This document shows, piece by piece, positions 25,559 through 33,236 of a DNA stretch of 41,101 bases (the first letter of the stretch is position 1; every line of letters starts with the position of its first letter). The DNA lies in assembly GCA_910580155.1 (NCBI GenBank), contig CAJTWX010000004.1:1-41101 (forward strand), given 5' to 3'. Both the position numbers and the translations under genes were made by a program. Origin of the DNA: an uncultured Alphaproteobacteria bacterium. GTDB taxonomy: Bacteria; Pseudomonadota; Alphaproteobacteria; RF32; CAG-239. The notes under the pieces are model-generated. The model had not been told where the DNA came from, did not search any database, and saw nothing but the letters and a program-made list of their open reading frames with translations.

Positions 25559-26301
25559 CTATGAAGAAAATCGGACTGTTTTTACGCTCTTTGATTGCTA
25601 ATTTGTATTTTTATCCGGCGATGGCGCTGGGGTTTGTTATCAGCATTCCGGTCGGGCTGTGCTCGCAAAAAGCGATGGTTGTTTTGTGGGATAAATATCT
25701 GCATCCTGTTATCTGGGGCGCTATGCTCAAGCTTTGCGGCATCACGATTGAGGTGCGCGGCAAGGAGTTTATCAGCGAGGGGGTGATTTTTGCCTCCAAA
25801 CACGAGTCGGCGTTTGAAACCTATGCTTATACGGATATTATTCCGCATTCGGTGTTTGTGCTTAAAAAAGAACTGACTTATATTCCGCTGTTTGGCTGGG
25901 GGCAGGCGCTTTACGGGATGATTCCGGTGGACAGGGGGGCTGGTGCAAAGGCGATGAAAAGTATGCTTAAAGCCGCTCAGGATCGCGTTTCGAAAGGGCG
26001 GTCGATTATTATTTTTCCTGAGGGGACGCGTTGCAAGCACCTTGAGGTGAAGGGATATAAATCCGGCATTATGTTTTTGGCTGAAGGGCTTGATATGCCG
26101 ATTGTGCCGGTGGCGCTGAACACGGATTTGTGTTGGTCTAAGGGGGCTTTTTTGCGCCGTTCGGGGAAGGTTATCTTTGAGTTTATGGAGCCGATGCGGG
26201 TTAAGGACTTTGCAACGAAGAAGGAGTTTATGCAGGCGTTGGAGCAGCGCATAGAGGGTAAATGTCTGGAGTTGGTGGGCGCGCAAAAGCACAATCATTG
26301 A
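25555..26301 (+). CDS. plsC: 1-acyl-sn-glycerol-3-phosphate acyltransferase (PlsC-like)
   Basis: Transfers an acyl chain to lysophosphatidate in phospholipid synthesis at the inner membrane. The 248 residues show the HX4E form of the acyltransferase motif (SKHESAFET, about 81-89), VDRGAG and FPEGTR, and an N-terminal hydrophobic segment (about 10-35). The ATG at 25555 overlaps the upstream stop (ATGA); a second ATG six bases on is possible. The last residues (KHNH) and the stop codon are encoded by the first bases of a family A repeat, so the native C-terminus may have been replaced. Paralogues of other specificity share these motifs. Confidence 0.9.
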   Translation: MTMKKIGLFLRSLIANLYFYPAMALGFVISIPVGLCSQKAMVVLWDKYLHPVIWGAMLKLCGITIEVRGKEFISEGVIFASKHESAFETYAYTDIIPHSVFVLKKELTYIPLFGWGQALYGMIPVDRGAGAKAMKSMLKAAQDRVSKGRSIIIFPEGTRCKHLEVKGYKSGIMFLAEGLDMPIVPVALNTDLCWSKGAFLRRSGKVIFEFMEPMRVKDFATKKEFMQALEQRIEGKCLELVGAQKHNH

Positions 26302-26408
26302 GGCAAATTCTCTCCTTTATGTACGCCCTTTGTACACCGCAGTCGGGAATTTGCACTCAAGCATTGCACTTTATCGCACCCATTGCAGCGCAGGGCGTTG
26401 CCCTGCTT
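26288..26408. repeat. Dispersed repeat family A, copy 3
   Basis: This copy begins inside the 3' end of the acyltransferase gene (CACAATCATTGAGGCAAATT supplies its stop) and contains the core TGTACACCGCAGTCGGGAAT at 26331. It ends in a perfect GCAGGG CGTTG CCCTGC hairpin (26390-26406). It lacks a T run after the hairpin and stops 17 bases before the hemW start. Confidence 0.85.
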
Positions 26409-26424
26409 ATGATTTTGGTGGTTG

Positions 26425-27522
26425 ATGGTTAAAGATATTTCGATATATATTCATTTTCCGTATTGCCGGTCGAGGTGTCCGTATTGTGATTTTTTTCGGG
26501 CGCTGAAGCCTAAGGCGTTTGACGAGAGGGAGCTGGCGGAGCGTTATCTTGCCGATTTGGACGGGTTTTTGCCGTATCTTGCCGGACGGGATGTTAAGTC
26601 GGTGTTTTTTGGTGGGGGGACGCCCTCTATCTTGTCGCCGTCTGTTGTGGGGCAGGTATTGGACGGTATTGCTGAGCGGCTGCCGGTGTGTTCCGGTGCC
26701 GAGATTTCTCTTGAGGCAAACCCGAATACGTTTGAGCGCGAGAAGTTTCTGGCGTTTCGCAAGGCAGGGATTAACCGCTTGTCGCTCGGCGTGCAGGCGC
26801 TTAATGCCGCAGATTTGAAGTTTTTGGGGCGGACGCATTCACTTGAGGAGGCGTTGCAGGCGATGGAACTGGGGGTGGCAGCGTTTCCGAAATTTTCGGT
26901 TGACCTGATTTATGCCCGTCCTCATCAGCGGTGGGAAGACTGGCAAAAAGAGATTGATTTGGCGCTTTCGTTCGGCTTAAAACACATTTCCCTCTATCAG
27001 CTCACGATTGAAGACGGAACGGTTTTTGCCCGTAAAAATATTACGGGATTGGATGAAGAACTGGCGGCAAGTCTTTATGAACAAACGGTTTTTTATTTGC
27101 GTTCGCAGGGGCTTGAACGCTATGAGGTGTCTAATTTTGCCGCCTCTGGCAGCGAGAGTGTGCATAATCTCGTCTATTGGCAGGGGGGGGACTATATCGG
27201 GCTTGGCGACGGAGCGCACGGGCGTTTTTCGGCGGGTGGGAAAATCTTTGCTACCGTTGACGGGCGGATAGCCGAAGAGTTGATATCTGCCGAACGGGCG
27301 GAGGAGCTTTTGTTAATGGGGCTGCGCATTAAGCGGGGTATCAACGCGGCAGCATTTAAGCAGGCGTGCGAGGCGGATTTGTTTTCGTTTGTTAATCGGG
27401 CGGCGATGGATATGCTGGTTCGGCAGGGGCTTTTGGCGGTTGACAACGAGGGTATCCGGCTCACTGATACGGGATTTTTACTGCTTGATGAAATTGTCTG
27501 CCGGTTGGTAAGCGATTGTTAA
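26425..27522 (+). CDS. hemW: HemW-like radical SAM heme chaperone
   Basis: HemW proteins are radical SAM relatives of coproporphyrinogen dehydrogenase that bind and deliver heme. The 365-residue protein shows HFPYCRSRCPYCDFF with the CX3CX2C iron-sulfur motif (about 17-24), FFGGGTPS (the SAM-binding GGGTP) and LGVQALNAADLKFLGRTHSLEEA, followed by the HemW C-terminal domain. Names of HemN type are often given in error. An in-frame TTG precedes the ATG at 26425 but has no better ribosome site; only GGTGG is visible. It follows a family A repeat and lacks an obvious promoter. Confidence 0.9.
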   Translation: MVKDISIYIHFPYCRSRCPYCDFFRALKPKAFDERELAERYLADLDGFLPYLAGRDVKSVFFGGGTPSILSPSVVGQVLDGIAERLPVCSGAEISLEANPNTFEREKFLAFRKAGINRLSLGVQALNAADLKFLGRTHSLEEALQAMELGVAAFPKFSVDLIYARPHQRWEDWQKEIDLALSFGLKHISLYQLTIEDGTVFARKNITGLDEELAASLYEQTVFYLRSQGLERYEVSNFAASGSESVHNLVYWQGGDYIGLGDGAHGRFSAGGKIFATVDGRIAEELISAERAEELLLMGLRIKRGINAAAFKQACEADLFSFVNRAAMDMLVRQGLLAVDNEGIRLTDTGFLLLDEIVCRLVSDC

Positions 27523-27572
27523 TCTTTTTGTTTTATACTTTAAGCAAATGAGTAAATTTTGGGAGATGTAAA

Positions 27573-27974
27573 ATGCGTTTTTTATCTTTGATGGCTTTGT
27601 GTCTGGCTTTAACGGCGTGTTATCCGTGTGCGGAATATAATCGCGAGGGCGAAAATATGGTTTATCAGGTGCGTGCCCCCGAAGACGACTATAGACCGGA
27701 AACAGGACGTATCTTTAAGGTTGCCGGTTTTGAAATTGAGCAGGGACAGCAAATGCGCGATTTTTTTGATGACTTTGAAGAGCCGATGCACGCCAAATAT
27801 GTGGGCAACGATGTTATCCACTGGACATATTATGTGGATTATGACCGCGCTAAAGGCAAAGGGCGGACGGTTAAATATTGTGAGCTTGATAAATATGCGG
27901 CGAAGAGTTTGTGTAAGTTGAATGTGGAGTTTTATAAGACGTATGTTCGCAATGTGACTTCGAATTGTAAATAA
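27573..27974 (+). CDS. Putative lipoprotein, possibly BamE/SmpA-like
   Basis: A 133-residue protein with a lipoprotein signal ending in LTAC (Cys16 lipidation site). The mature part contains NDVIHWTYYVDYDR and a C-terminal C.LNV...V.SNC pattern. These elements recur in the lipoprotein at 28122-28478, so the two are paralogues. The G.(x)...W.YY layout resembles the small BamE/SmpA-OmlA fold, but this is a guess. GGGAG is about eight bases before the ATG. A TATACT lies at 27534-27539 without a good -35 box. Confidence 0.75.
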   Translation: MRFLSLMALCLALTACYPCAEYNREGENMVYQVRAPEDDYRPETGRIFKVAGFEIEQGQQMRDFFDDFEEPMHAKYVGNDVIHWTYYVDYDRAKGKGRTVKYCELDKYAAKSLCKLNVEFYKTYVRNVTSNCK

Positions 27975-27978
27975 CAGG

Positions 27979-28052
27979 GGATATACTAAATCACGGTCAT
28001 ATCGTCAAATAATCCCACCCAAGGCTACGCAGGGCTTTGCCCTGCTTTTTGT
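27979..28052. repeat. Dispersed repeat family A, short copy 4
   Basis: It keeps both ends of the family (ATACTAAATCACGGTCAT and CCCACCCAAGGCTACGCAGG) but lacks the central TGTACACCGCAG core, as if deleted internally. It ends with the terminator at 28029-28056. Confidence 0.75.
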
Positions 28053-28056
28053 TTTT
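28029..28056 (+). terminator. Terminator supplied by a family A repeat
   Basis: GCAGGG (28029-28034) pairs perfectly with CCCTGC (28040-28045) around a five-base loop and is followed by TTTTTGTTTTT. It lies 55 bases after the first lipoprotein gene. Confidence 0.85.
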
Positions 28057-28121
28057 GGGGTTGCAATTTTGCGTTGGTTGATTATATCTCTTGCGGTTTT
28101 TATTTTTTTTTGGAGGTGAAT

Positions 28122-28478
28122 ATGAAAAAGAGATATATTGCGGCGGCGCTTTTAGGGGCGGTTTTGGCTGTGAGCGGCTGTGAATGTTTGACTTGCGGCA
28201 ACGGGGCAAGGCGGGCTTATTACCCTGTGCAAGGCGTGAACGCTTATAAAGGGCAGAGCGTGACTGCGTTGTTTAATACCAACGGGGCACCGAATACTGT
28301 GAAAAACCTTGCTAACGGCGATATTATGTGGACTTATTACACGAACTACCGTCCGGTGGGCGGCGGCGAGATGATTTCTTATAACAATCCGCCGGCAGGA
28401 CAGGCAGGGACAACCTGTACCGTTAACGTGACAATCAGCAATGATATTGTTTCGAACGTGCAGTCGGTTAATTGCTAA
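28122..28478 (+). CDS. Putative lipoprotein, paralogue of the preceding one
   Basis: A 118-residue protein with a clear lipobox (VSGC, Cys20). The mature part reads YKGQSVTALFNTNGAPNTV, GDIMWTYYTNYRP and a C-terminal TCTVNVTIS...VQSVNC, matching the 27573 lipoprotein around W.YY..Y and C.(L/V)NV. The GQS..ALF...G.P and W.YY arrangement is suggestive of BamE/SmpA-type domains. The ATG at 28122 is chosen because a strong GGAGG lies five bases upstream; the longer frame would destroy the signal peptide. It is separated from its paralogue by a repeat-borne terminator. Confidence 0.78.
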   Translation: MKKRYIAAALLGAVLAVSGCECLTCGNGARRAYYPVQGVNAYKGQSVTALFNTNGAPNTVKNLANGDIMWTYYTNYRPVGGGEMISYNNPPAGQAGTTCTVNVTISNDIVSNVQSVNC

Positions 28479-28570
28479 TATCTGTCGTATCTGTAATGAT
28501 TTTGGTTGCGGCTGGCTGAGGAATGTGCATCTGCATTTAATAAAAAATGTTTACAGTCGTATTAAAAAGC

Positions 28571-28599
28571 TTGCATTAGCGCATAAATATTCCTAAATA
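28571..28599 (+). promoter_or_regulatory. Promoter for dnaJ, sigma70 or heat-shock type
   Basis: TTGCAT (28571-28576), a 17-base spacer and TAAATA (28594-28599). Shifted by one base it reads CTTGCA-17-CTAAAT, loosely like an alphaproteobacterial RpoH site, which would suit a chaperone gene. Confidence 0.4.
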
Positions 28600-28641
28600 A
28601 CCTTAAGATTTAAAACAAAAAATGATATTGGTTATTTGAGA

Positions 28642-29763
28642 ATGAGTACAACGGCTGACTATTACGAAACTTTAGGCGTGAGCAAAACCGCATCGGCAGA
28701 CGAGTTGAAAAAGGCATATCGCAAGCTTGCGATGCAATATCACCCTGACCGCAACCCTGATAATAAAGAGGCGGAAGCCAAATTTAAGGAAATCAACGAA
28801 GCGTATGATGTTTTGAAGGACGAACAGAAACGTGCGGCATATGACCGTTACGGACATCAGGCGTTTGCCGGTGGAATGGGCGGCGGTGCGGGGGCTAATC
28901 CGTTTAACGGGTTTGACTTTACGGGCGCGGGGTTTGCCGATGTGTTTTCGGATATTTTTTCCGAGTTTACGGGGCAGGGGCGTTCGCGCCAGCGTTCGTA
29001 TGCCGAGCGCGGTGAAGATATCCGCTATGACGTGACGATGACGCTTGAAGAGGCGTTTACAGGTATAGAGAAAGAAATCAATATTACCACATCCAAAGAA
29101 TGCGAGCACTGCCACGGGTTTGGCACGGCAGACGGCAAAGAGGCGCCTGTGTGCCCCACTTGCGGCGGGTCTGGCAAAGTTCGCACCCAGCAGGGAGGAT
29201 TTTTTGTGTTTGAAACGACCTGTCCGCAATGTCGCGGGGCGGGACGCGTGGTGTTGGAAAAATGCAAAAAATGCCGCGGAACCGGCAAAGAAAAGGTTGA
29301 GAAAGCGCTTAAAATCAAGATTCCTGCAGGTATTGAAAACGGTACGCGGATGCGGGTTTCCGGCGAGGGCGAGGTTGGTCGGCGCGGCGGGCCGAAAGGC
29401 GATTTATATGTCTTTATTACCGTGAAGCGCCACAGTAAATATGAGCGCGACGGGGCGGATTTGTTTGTGGAAACACCGATTTCTATGGCAAAGGCGGCTC
29501 TGGGCGGTAAGTTTAAGCTTAAAGGGATTGACGGTGAAGAGATTGAGGTGGAGGTTAAAGCCGGTACGCAGCCTGACGACCGTTTGCGCCTGAAAGGCAA
29601 AGGTATGCGCTATATGAATTCGGATCGGCGCGGCGATTTGTTTGTGCAGTTTAAGGTGGTGATTCCCTCAAAGCTTAATGACAAGCAAAAAGAGTGCCTT
29701 AAGCAATTTGAGCAAGAGGCGCCGGAGGAAGAGAAGTCTTTTTGGAGTAAGCTTTTCTCATAA
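28642..29763 (+). CDS. dnaJ: Chaperone protein DnaJ (type I Hsp40)
   Basis: Stimulates the DnaK ATPase and delivers unfolded clients. The 373 residues contain the J domain with His34-Pro35-Asp36 (YHPDRNP), a Gly/Phe-rich linker (about 73-105), four zinc-finger CXXCXGXG repeats starting CEHCHGFG at about 154 (then CPTCGGSG, CPQCRGAG, CKKCRGTG) and the C-terminal substrate-binding domains. The ATG at 28642 starts MSTTADYYETLGV; an upstream in-frame TTG adds two residues, and neither start has a strong ribosome site. dnaK is not adjacent, unlike in many relatives. Confidence 0.96.
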   Translation: MSTTADYYETLGVSKTASADELKKAYRKLAMQYHPDRNPDNKEAEAKFKEINEAYDVLKDEQKRAAYDRYGHQAFAGGMGGGAGANPFNGFDFTGAGFADVFSDIFSEFTGQGRSRQRSYAERGEDIRYDVTMTLEEAFTGIEKEINITTSKECEHCHGFGTADGKEAPVCPTCGGSGKVRTQQGGFFVFETTCPQCRGAGRVVLEKCKKCRGTGKEKVEKALKIKIPAGIENGTRMRVSGEGEVGRRGGPKGDLYVFITVKRHSKYERDGADLFVETPISMAKAALGGKFKLKGIDGEEIEVEVKAGTQPDDRLRLKGKGMRYMNSDRRGDLFVQFKVVIPSKLNDKQKECLKQFEQEAPEEEKSFWSKLFS

Positions 29764-29891
29764 AAAGAACAGGCGTATGAAGGTTCAACACAGAATTTGC
29801 CGTGGCTCTTATTGCGGGCAAGCAGCAGCGTGAGGCGATTGTGCAAAATAATATCAGAATGTATGCATAGACAGATTTTTTGAAATTATTC

Positions 29892-29919
29892 TTTACTTTT
29901 GATTTGCTTCTGCTATAAC
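29892..29919 (+). promoter_or_regulatory. Putative sigma70 promoter for the flavin reductase gene
   Basis: TTTACT (29892-29897), a 16-base spacer and TATAAC (29914-29919), 32 bases before the start codon. The rest of the gap after dnaJ (29764-29891) shows nothing recognisable. Confidence 0.5.
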
Positions 29920-29951
29920 AGCGGAAACGAAACATTTAAGGATTTTTAATT

Positions 29952-30818
29952 ATGACTAAACAATCTTGGAAACCGGGGACAATGCTTTCCCCTTTACCGC
30001 CGGCGCTGATTTCTTCGGGGGATATGGAGAACCCGAATGTGATGACGGCGGCGTGGACAGGGATTATCTGTTCTGACCCAGTGATTACATATGTTTCCGT
30101 GCGTCCGTCGCGTTATACGCACGAACTTATCAGCAAAAACAAGGAATTTGTTATTAACCTGCCGACGTGGAAAGAGGCTGAAGCTGTGGATATGGTCGGG
30201 GTGAAATCCGGCAGGGATTTAGATAAATTTGCGGCAACGGGGCTTGCTACCGAACCCTCAACGCAGGTTAAAGCGCCGCAGATTGTGCAGTGTCCGGTCA
30301 GCATAGAATGCAAGGTGATGGAAGTTCGCCCGTTTGGGACACACGATATGTTTTTGGCTGAAGTAGTGGCTGTGAACGTGGACGAACAATATATCGACGA
30401 GAATGGAGCGCTGGATTTGGAAAAGGCGGGGTTGCTCGCATATGCGCACGGGTTTTATTATACGCTCGGGCGGAAAATCGGCAAGTTCGGCTTTTCGGTA
30501 GAAAAGAAGAAAAAACAGCCGGCTGCGCCGAAGGCCAGCACGATTATTAAGGCTGACAAGAAATTTGCAAAAGTTCGCACGATGGAAGAAACATTTGTGG
30601 AAAACGGCGTTGAGGTTGTAACGCGCAAGCCGAAATTTAAAAAGCCGGAACGTAAAACGGAAAGGCGTTTAACAGGTGCTCGTTCGCCAGAAAAACATCC
30701 TGCAGGTGATAAAGCAAGGAAATTTGCCGATAAGCGGCGGAAGACAACGTCATACGAGGGAAAGCCTTATAAAAAGCGTTCGGACGGGAGTTTTAAGCGT
30801 AAAGAGCGCAAATTGTAG
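29952..30818 (+). CDS. Flavin reductase-like FMN-binding protein with a basic C-terminal tail
   Basis: Residues about 1-185 form a flavin reductase-like split-barrel domain: PLPPALISSGDMENPNVMTAAW, YVSVRPSRYTHELI and FVINLP with the conserved ligand-contact layout. These proteins bind FMN and reduce flavin or act in related redox reactions; the substrate is unknown. Residues about 185-288 are an added tail very rich in Lys and Arg (for example RRLTGARSPEK, ADKRRKTTSYEGKPYKKRS), which single-domain members of about 190 residues lack. Such a tail could bind nucleic acid or acidic membrane lipids. The coding frame stays open with normal codon use, so it is not a frameshift product. Confidence 0.85.
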   Translation: MTKQSWKPGTMLSPLPPALISSGDMENPNVMTAAWTGIICSDPVITYVSVRPSRYTHELISKNKEFVINLPTWKEAEAVDMVGVKSGRDLDKFAATGLATEPSTQVKAPQIVQCPVSIECKVMEVRPFGTHDMFLAEVVAVNVDEQYIDENGALDLEKAGLLAYAHGFYYTLGRKIGKFGFSVEKKKKQPAAPKASTIIKADKKFAKVRTMEETFVENGVEVVTRKPKFKKPERKTERRLTGARSPEKHPAGDKARKFADKRRKTTSYEGKPYKKRSDGSFKRKERKL

Positions 30819-30829
30819 CTTGCGGCGGT

Positions 30830-32257
30830 TTATCTGCCTTGATGGCGGTTTTGGTTGTTAAATAATGTGAAATTAGCGGTTTCGATACGTTTTAAACCTT
30901 GCTCCAGAGTACGGGCGTAGTAGGCTTTACGGGTATCGGCTGTTATTTTCGGGTCGTATTCGGCAAATATTTCTTTGCCGTGAAGCGGTTCGTTCGTTTC
31001 GCGTTTGGCTACTCTTCTTTCATCACGCGGCATTCCAAGAGCTATGGCCATAGCATCGTATTTATAACCGGCGCAGTCAATATCCGGTTTGTGGCCTTTG
31101 ACTTCAATGTTTTCGCCTTCTTTATCATAATAGGTCAGGCGGGTGACGCCGACGCGCATTTGTGAGCCACATGGCATATAAAATGTTCCTTGTGTGTATT
31201 GTTGCATACCGGCTGTGTTTTCGCCGATATATCGCGTGTTTGGGTGGTGGTAAAATGATGTATAGGCACTTTCTGCCGATGAACCGACATCGTGGTCAAG
31301 CAAAATATCCAGCCGGCCTTTAAATCCTCTTTCAGGATTAAACGGATAATAAACGCCGGTTTCATCAAATAGGGGGTGTATTTTGCCGCTGAAATGCCGG
31401 CGTGTCAGCAAATCTTCTTTGCGGAGGCCGTCTTTAGAATAGTTTTCTTCTTTGTAGGCACCGTGGGTATGAAGCATAGCGTTTGAGAGCGGTGTATCAC
31501 GCATTTCGCAGCGTTTGTATGTGTTTATAAGATTACCGTACAGGCGTTTGGCAATATGGTCTATTGGTTTGTCTTCACCGCCTTTATTGTTGCGTACATC
31601 AAGGATTATCCTGCCTTGTTCCCATTTTTGTTGGTTATTGAGGTAAACTTCATCAAACTTTTCGATGAATTGCTGCCAATCTTCGTATGTGTTGGCGCGG
31701 TTATTAAAGTCAGGAATAGAGACAACCAGAATATCTTCGCCGGTCGGAGTCTGCATTGTGCCGATTTCCCATATCGGGCAGCGTGTACCGTCTTCATTGA
31801 GTATATCTTGCCCAGCATCGTCTTGTTTATATTCACCGCCGAGACATTGGTAGCCGAAAGGTTTATCTTTGAGCTTGGCAAAGTTGCGTCCGACGGAACG
31901 GTTCCGGTTTGGGCGAGCCACCGTGATGATATTGTTTACGGAGAAATGACGATCTTCTATGTATTGTCCGGTATGGGCAAAGAGATTATCAATAAATCGG
32001 TTTTGCGGGCAGGGGGCAGAGATGGAGGCGTATAATTGTTCGATATTTTGCATAAATGATTGTCGATTTTGTTCAGAAAAACCATTCCATCCGATGTGTT
32101 CGTGAGTTGCTTTGGCATAAAAAGCGAGGTTTAGACGTTGCTCATCAGCACTCATTATATGGGTTTGCCGCGCTTCTTTGCTGACAGGGCGGCCGCTTTC
32201 GACGAGACGTATCATTTCCTGTTCGGAGATAGTGTTGATGATTTCGTCAAATGTCAT
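30830..32257 (-). CDS. S41-family (tail-specific protease-like) peptidase
   Basis: A 475-residue protein with the S41 core: ILDVRNNKGGEDKP (about 218-231), the nucleophile region DVGSSAESAY (Ser327 likely) and IGENTAG (about 344-350) matching the usual GE.TAG. No PDZ domain and no signal peptide were seen, so a cytosolic location or export by a signal-less route is possible. An unrecognised N-terminal segment (about 1-100) precedes the core. AAGGAG lies seven bases before the ATG. It has a near-consensus promoter. The other protease 1 kb away has the same kind of promoter. Related S41 genes of this type are lineage-specific. Confidence 0.82.
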   Translation of the reverse strand: MTFDEIINTISEQEMIRLVESGRPVSKEARQTHIMSADEQRLNLAFYAKATHEHIGWNGFSEQNRQSFMQNIEQLYASISAPCPQNRFIDNLFAHTGQYIEDRHFSVNNIITVARPNRNRSVGRNFAKLKDKPFGYQCLGGEYKQDDAGQDILNEDGTRCPIWEIGTMQTPTGEDILVVSIPDFNNRANTYEDWQQFIEKFDEVYLNNQQKWEQGRIILDVRNNKGGEDKPIDHIAKRLYGNLINTYKRCEMRDTPLSNAMLHTHGAYKEENYSKDGLRKEDLLTRRHFSGKIHPLFDETGVYYPFNPERGFKGRLDILLDHDVGSSAESAYTSFYHHPNTRYIGENTAGMQQYTQGTFYMPCGSQMRVGVTRLTYYDKEGENIEVKGHKPDIDCAGYKYDAMAIALGMPRDERRVAKRETNEPLHGKEIFAEYDPKITADTRKAYYARTLEQGLKRIETANFTLFNNQNRHQGR

Positions 32258-32275
32258 TTTATTTCTCCTTCTTTT

Positions 32276-32304
32276 ATGATAGCATTAAACGCAGGCGGTG
32301 TCAA
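32276..32304 (-). promoter_or_regulatory. Near-consensus sigma70 promoter for the S41 peptidase
   Basis: On the minus strand TTGACA (32304-32299), a 17-base spacer and TATCAT (32281-32276), 19 bases before the start. The surrounding CTTGACACC is shared with the promoter at 34362-34390. Confidence 0.7.
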
Positions 32305-32305
32305 G

Positions 32306-32335
32306 TTGGAACAGATGAAGGAGCTATTATATTAT
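32306..32335 (+). promoter_or_regulatory. Putative promoter for the DMT-type transporter
   Basis: TTGGAA (32306-32311), an 18-base spacer and TATTAT (32330-32335). It lies back to back with the minus-strand promoter of the S41 gene. Confidence 0.4.
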
Positions 32336-32357
32336 CTGAAAAAAACGAGGAGAAATT

Positions 32358-33236
32358 ATGGAGTGGATTTTGTTAAGCCTTTTATATGCGGTAACGAATG
32401 CGATGTATATGACCTTTAACGGAAAGCACCATTTTAACGGCTATGTGTTGGGGGTTTGGCGCGGGTTTGGTATTTCGCTTTTGGTTTCGCCGCTGCTGTT
32501 TACCGTGCCGCTTGATATTGCGGCGGATTATTTTCTGATTTTGGTGATGCAGGGGATTATGATTGGCATTTATGACAGTCATTTATTTTTTGCCACCTCC
32601 CGCTTCGGGGTGCACGCGAGTTCGGGATTTATGGCAACGACGGTGTGGGTAACGACTTTATTGTGGTGGAGCATTGATTTTGAAGAATTGCGGCGGCTCT
32701 TGGCGGAACCGCACAAGCTCTTAACGCTCGGGCTTATTCTTTGCGGGTTTTCGGCGAGCTATTGGCAGATGATGAAAGTTCACGTCAGCCTTAAGGCTGA
32801 GAGATATTTGTATCCTGCTGTTTTTGCGTTAGCCTTAATGAGCATTGCAACGCGGTATATTGCGCTTAACGGCGGGTCAGCTTATGCGGGGGTGGTATAT
32901 TATTTGACAGTGGCGTGTTTTGTGAGCGGGGTGTATAATCTGGTTTGGTTTTGTGCTAGCGGCAGGAATGACGAAAACGGGAAACATCGAAAAACGGATT
33001 TGCTGTTGGAGCCACTTAAACATTGGAACGGGGGGTGGCTGATTGCGTTTAGTACGGTGCTTATCGGGGCGAAAACGTTGGCGCTGCGGTTTGCCGATAA
33101 TCCGGCGTATGTGGTGGCTATGCTGCTTTTATCGCCGATGTTTGCTCAAGTGATACAAACTCGACGGGTGGAAATAACGCCGGCAGCGGGGTTGGTGATA
33201 TTGTTTTTAGGGTTGTTGCTGCTGTTTGCGGTTTAG
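32358..33236 (+). CDS. DMT/EamA-like membrane transporter
   Basis: A 292-residue polytopic protein with about ten hydrophobic segments in two five-helix halves, the layout of drug/metabolite transporter (EamA) proteins. The first half includes WRGFGISLLVSPLLF and GFMATTVWVTTLLWW; the second ends in AAGLVILFLGLLLLFAV, resembling the terminal EamA helix. The substrate cannot be told. GAGGAG lies five to six bases before the ATG. It is divergent from the S41 gene and convergent with the HExxH protease gene, whose stop codon lies within a few bases of its own. Confidence 0.75.
   Translation: MEWILLSLLYAVTNAMYMTFNGKHHFNGYVLGVWRGFGISLLVSPLLFTVPLDIAADYFLILVMQGIMIGIYDSHLFFATSRFGVHASSGFMATTVWVTTLLWWSIDFEELRRLLAEPHKLLTLGLILCGFSASYWQMMKVHVSLKAERYLYPAVFALALMSIATRYIALNGGSAYAGVVYYLTVACFVSGVYNLVWFCASGRNDENGKHRKTDLLLEPLKHWNGGWLIAFSTVLIGAKTLALRFADNPAYVVAMLLLSPMFAQVIQTRRVEITPAAGLVILFLGLLLLFAV

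Noticed and set aside
28636..28641. TTG start two codons before the dnaJ ATG
   Set aside because: DnaJ begins normally at MSTTADYYE; no ribosome site favours the TTG.
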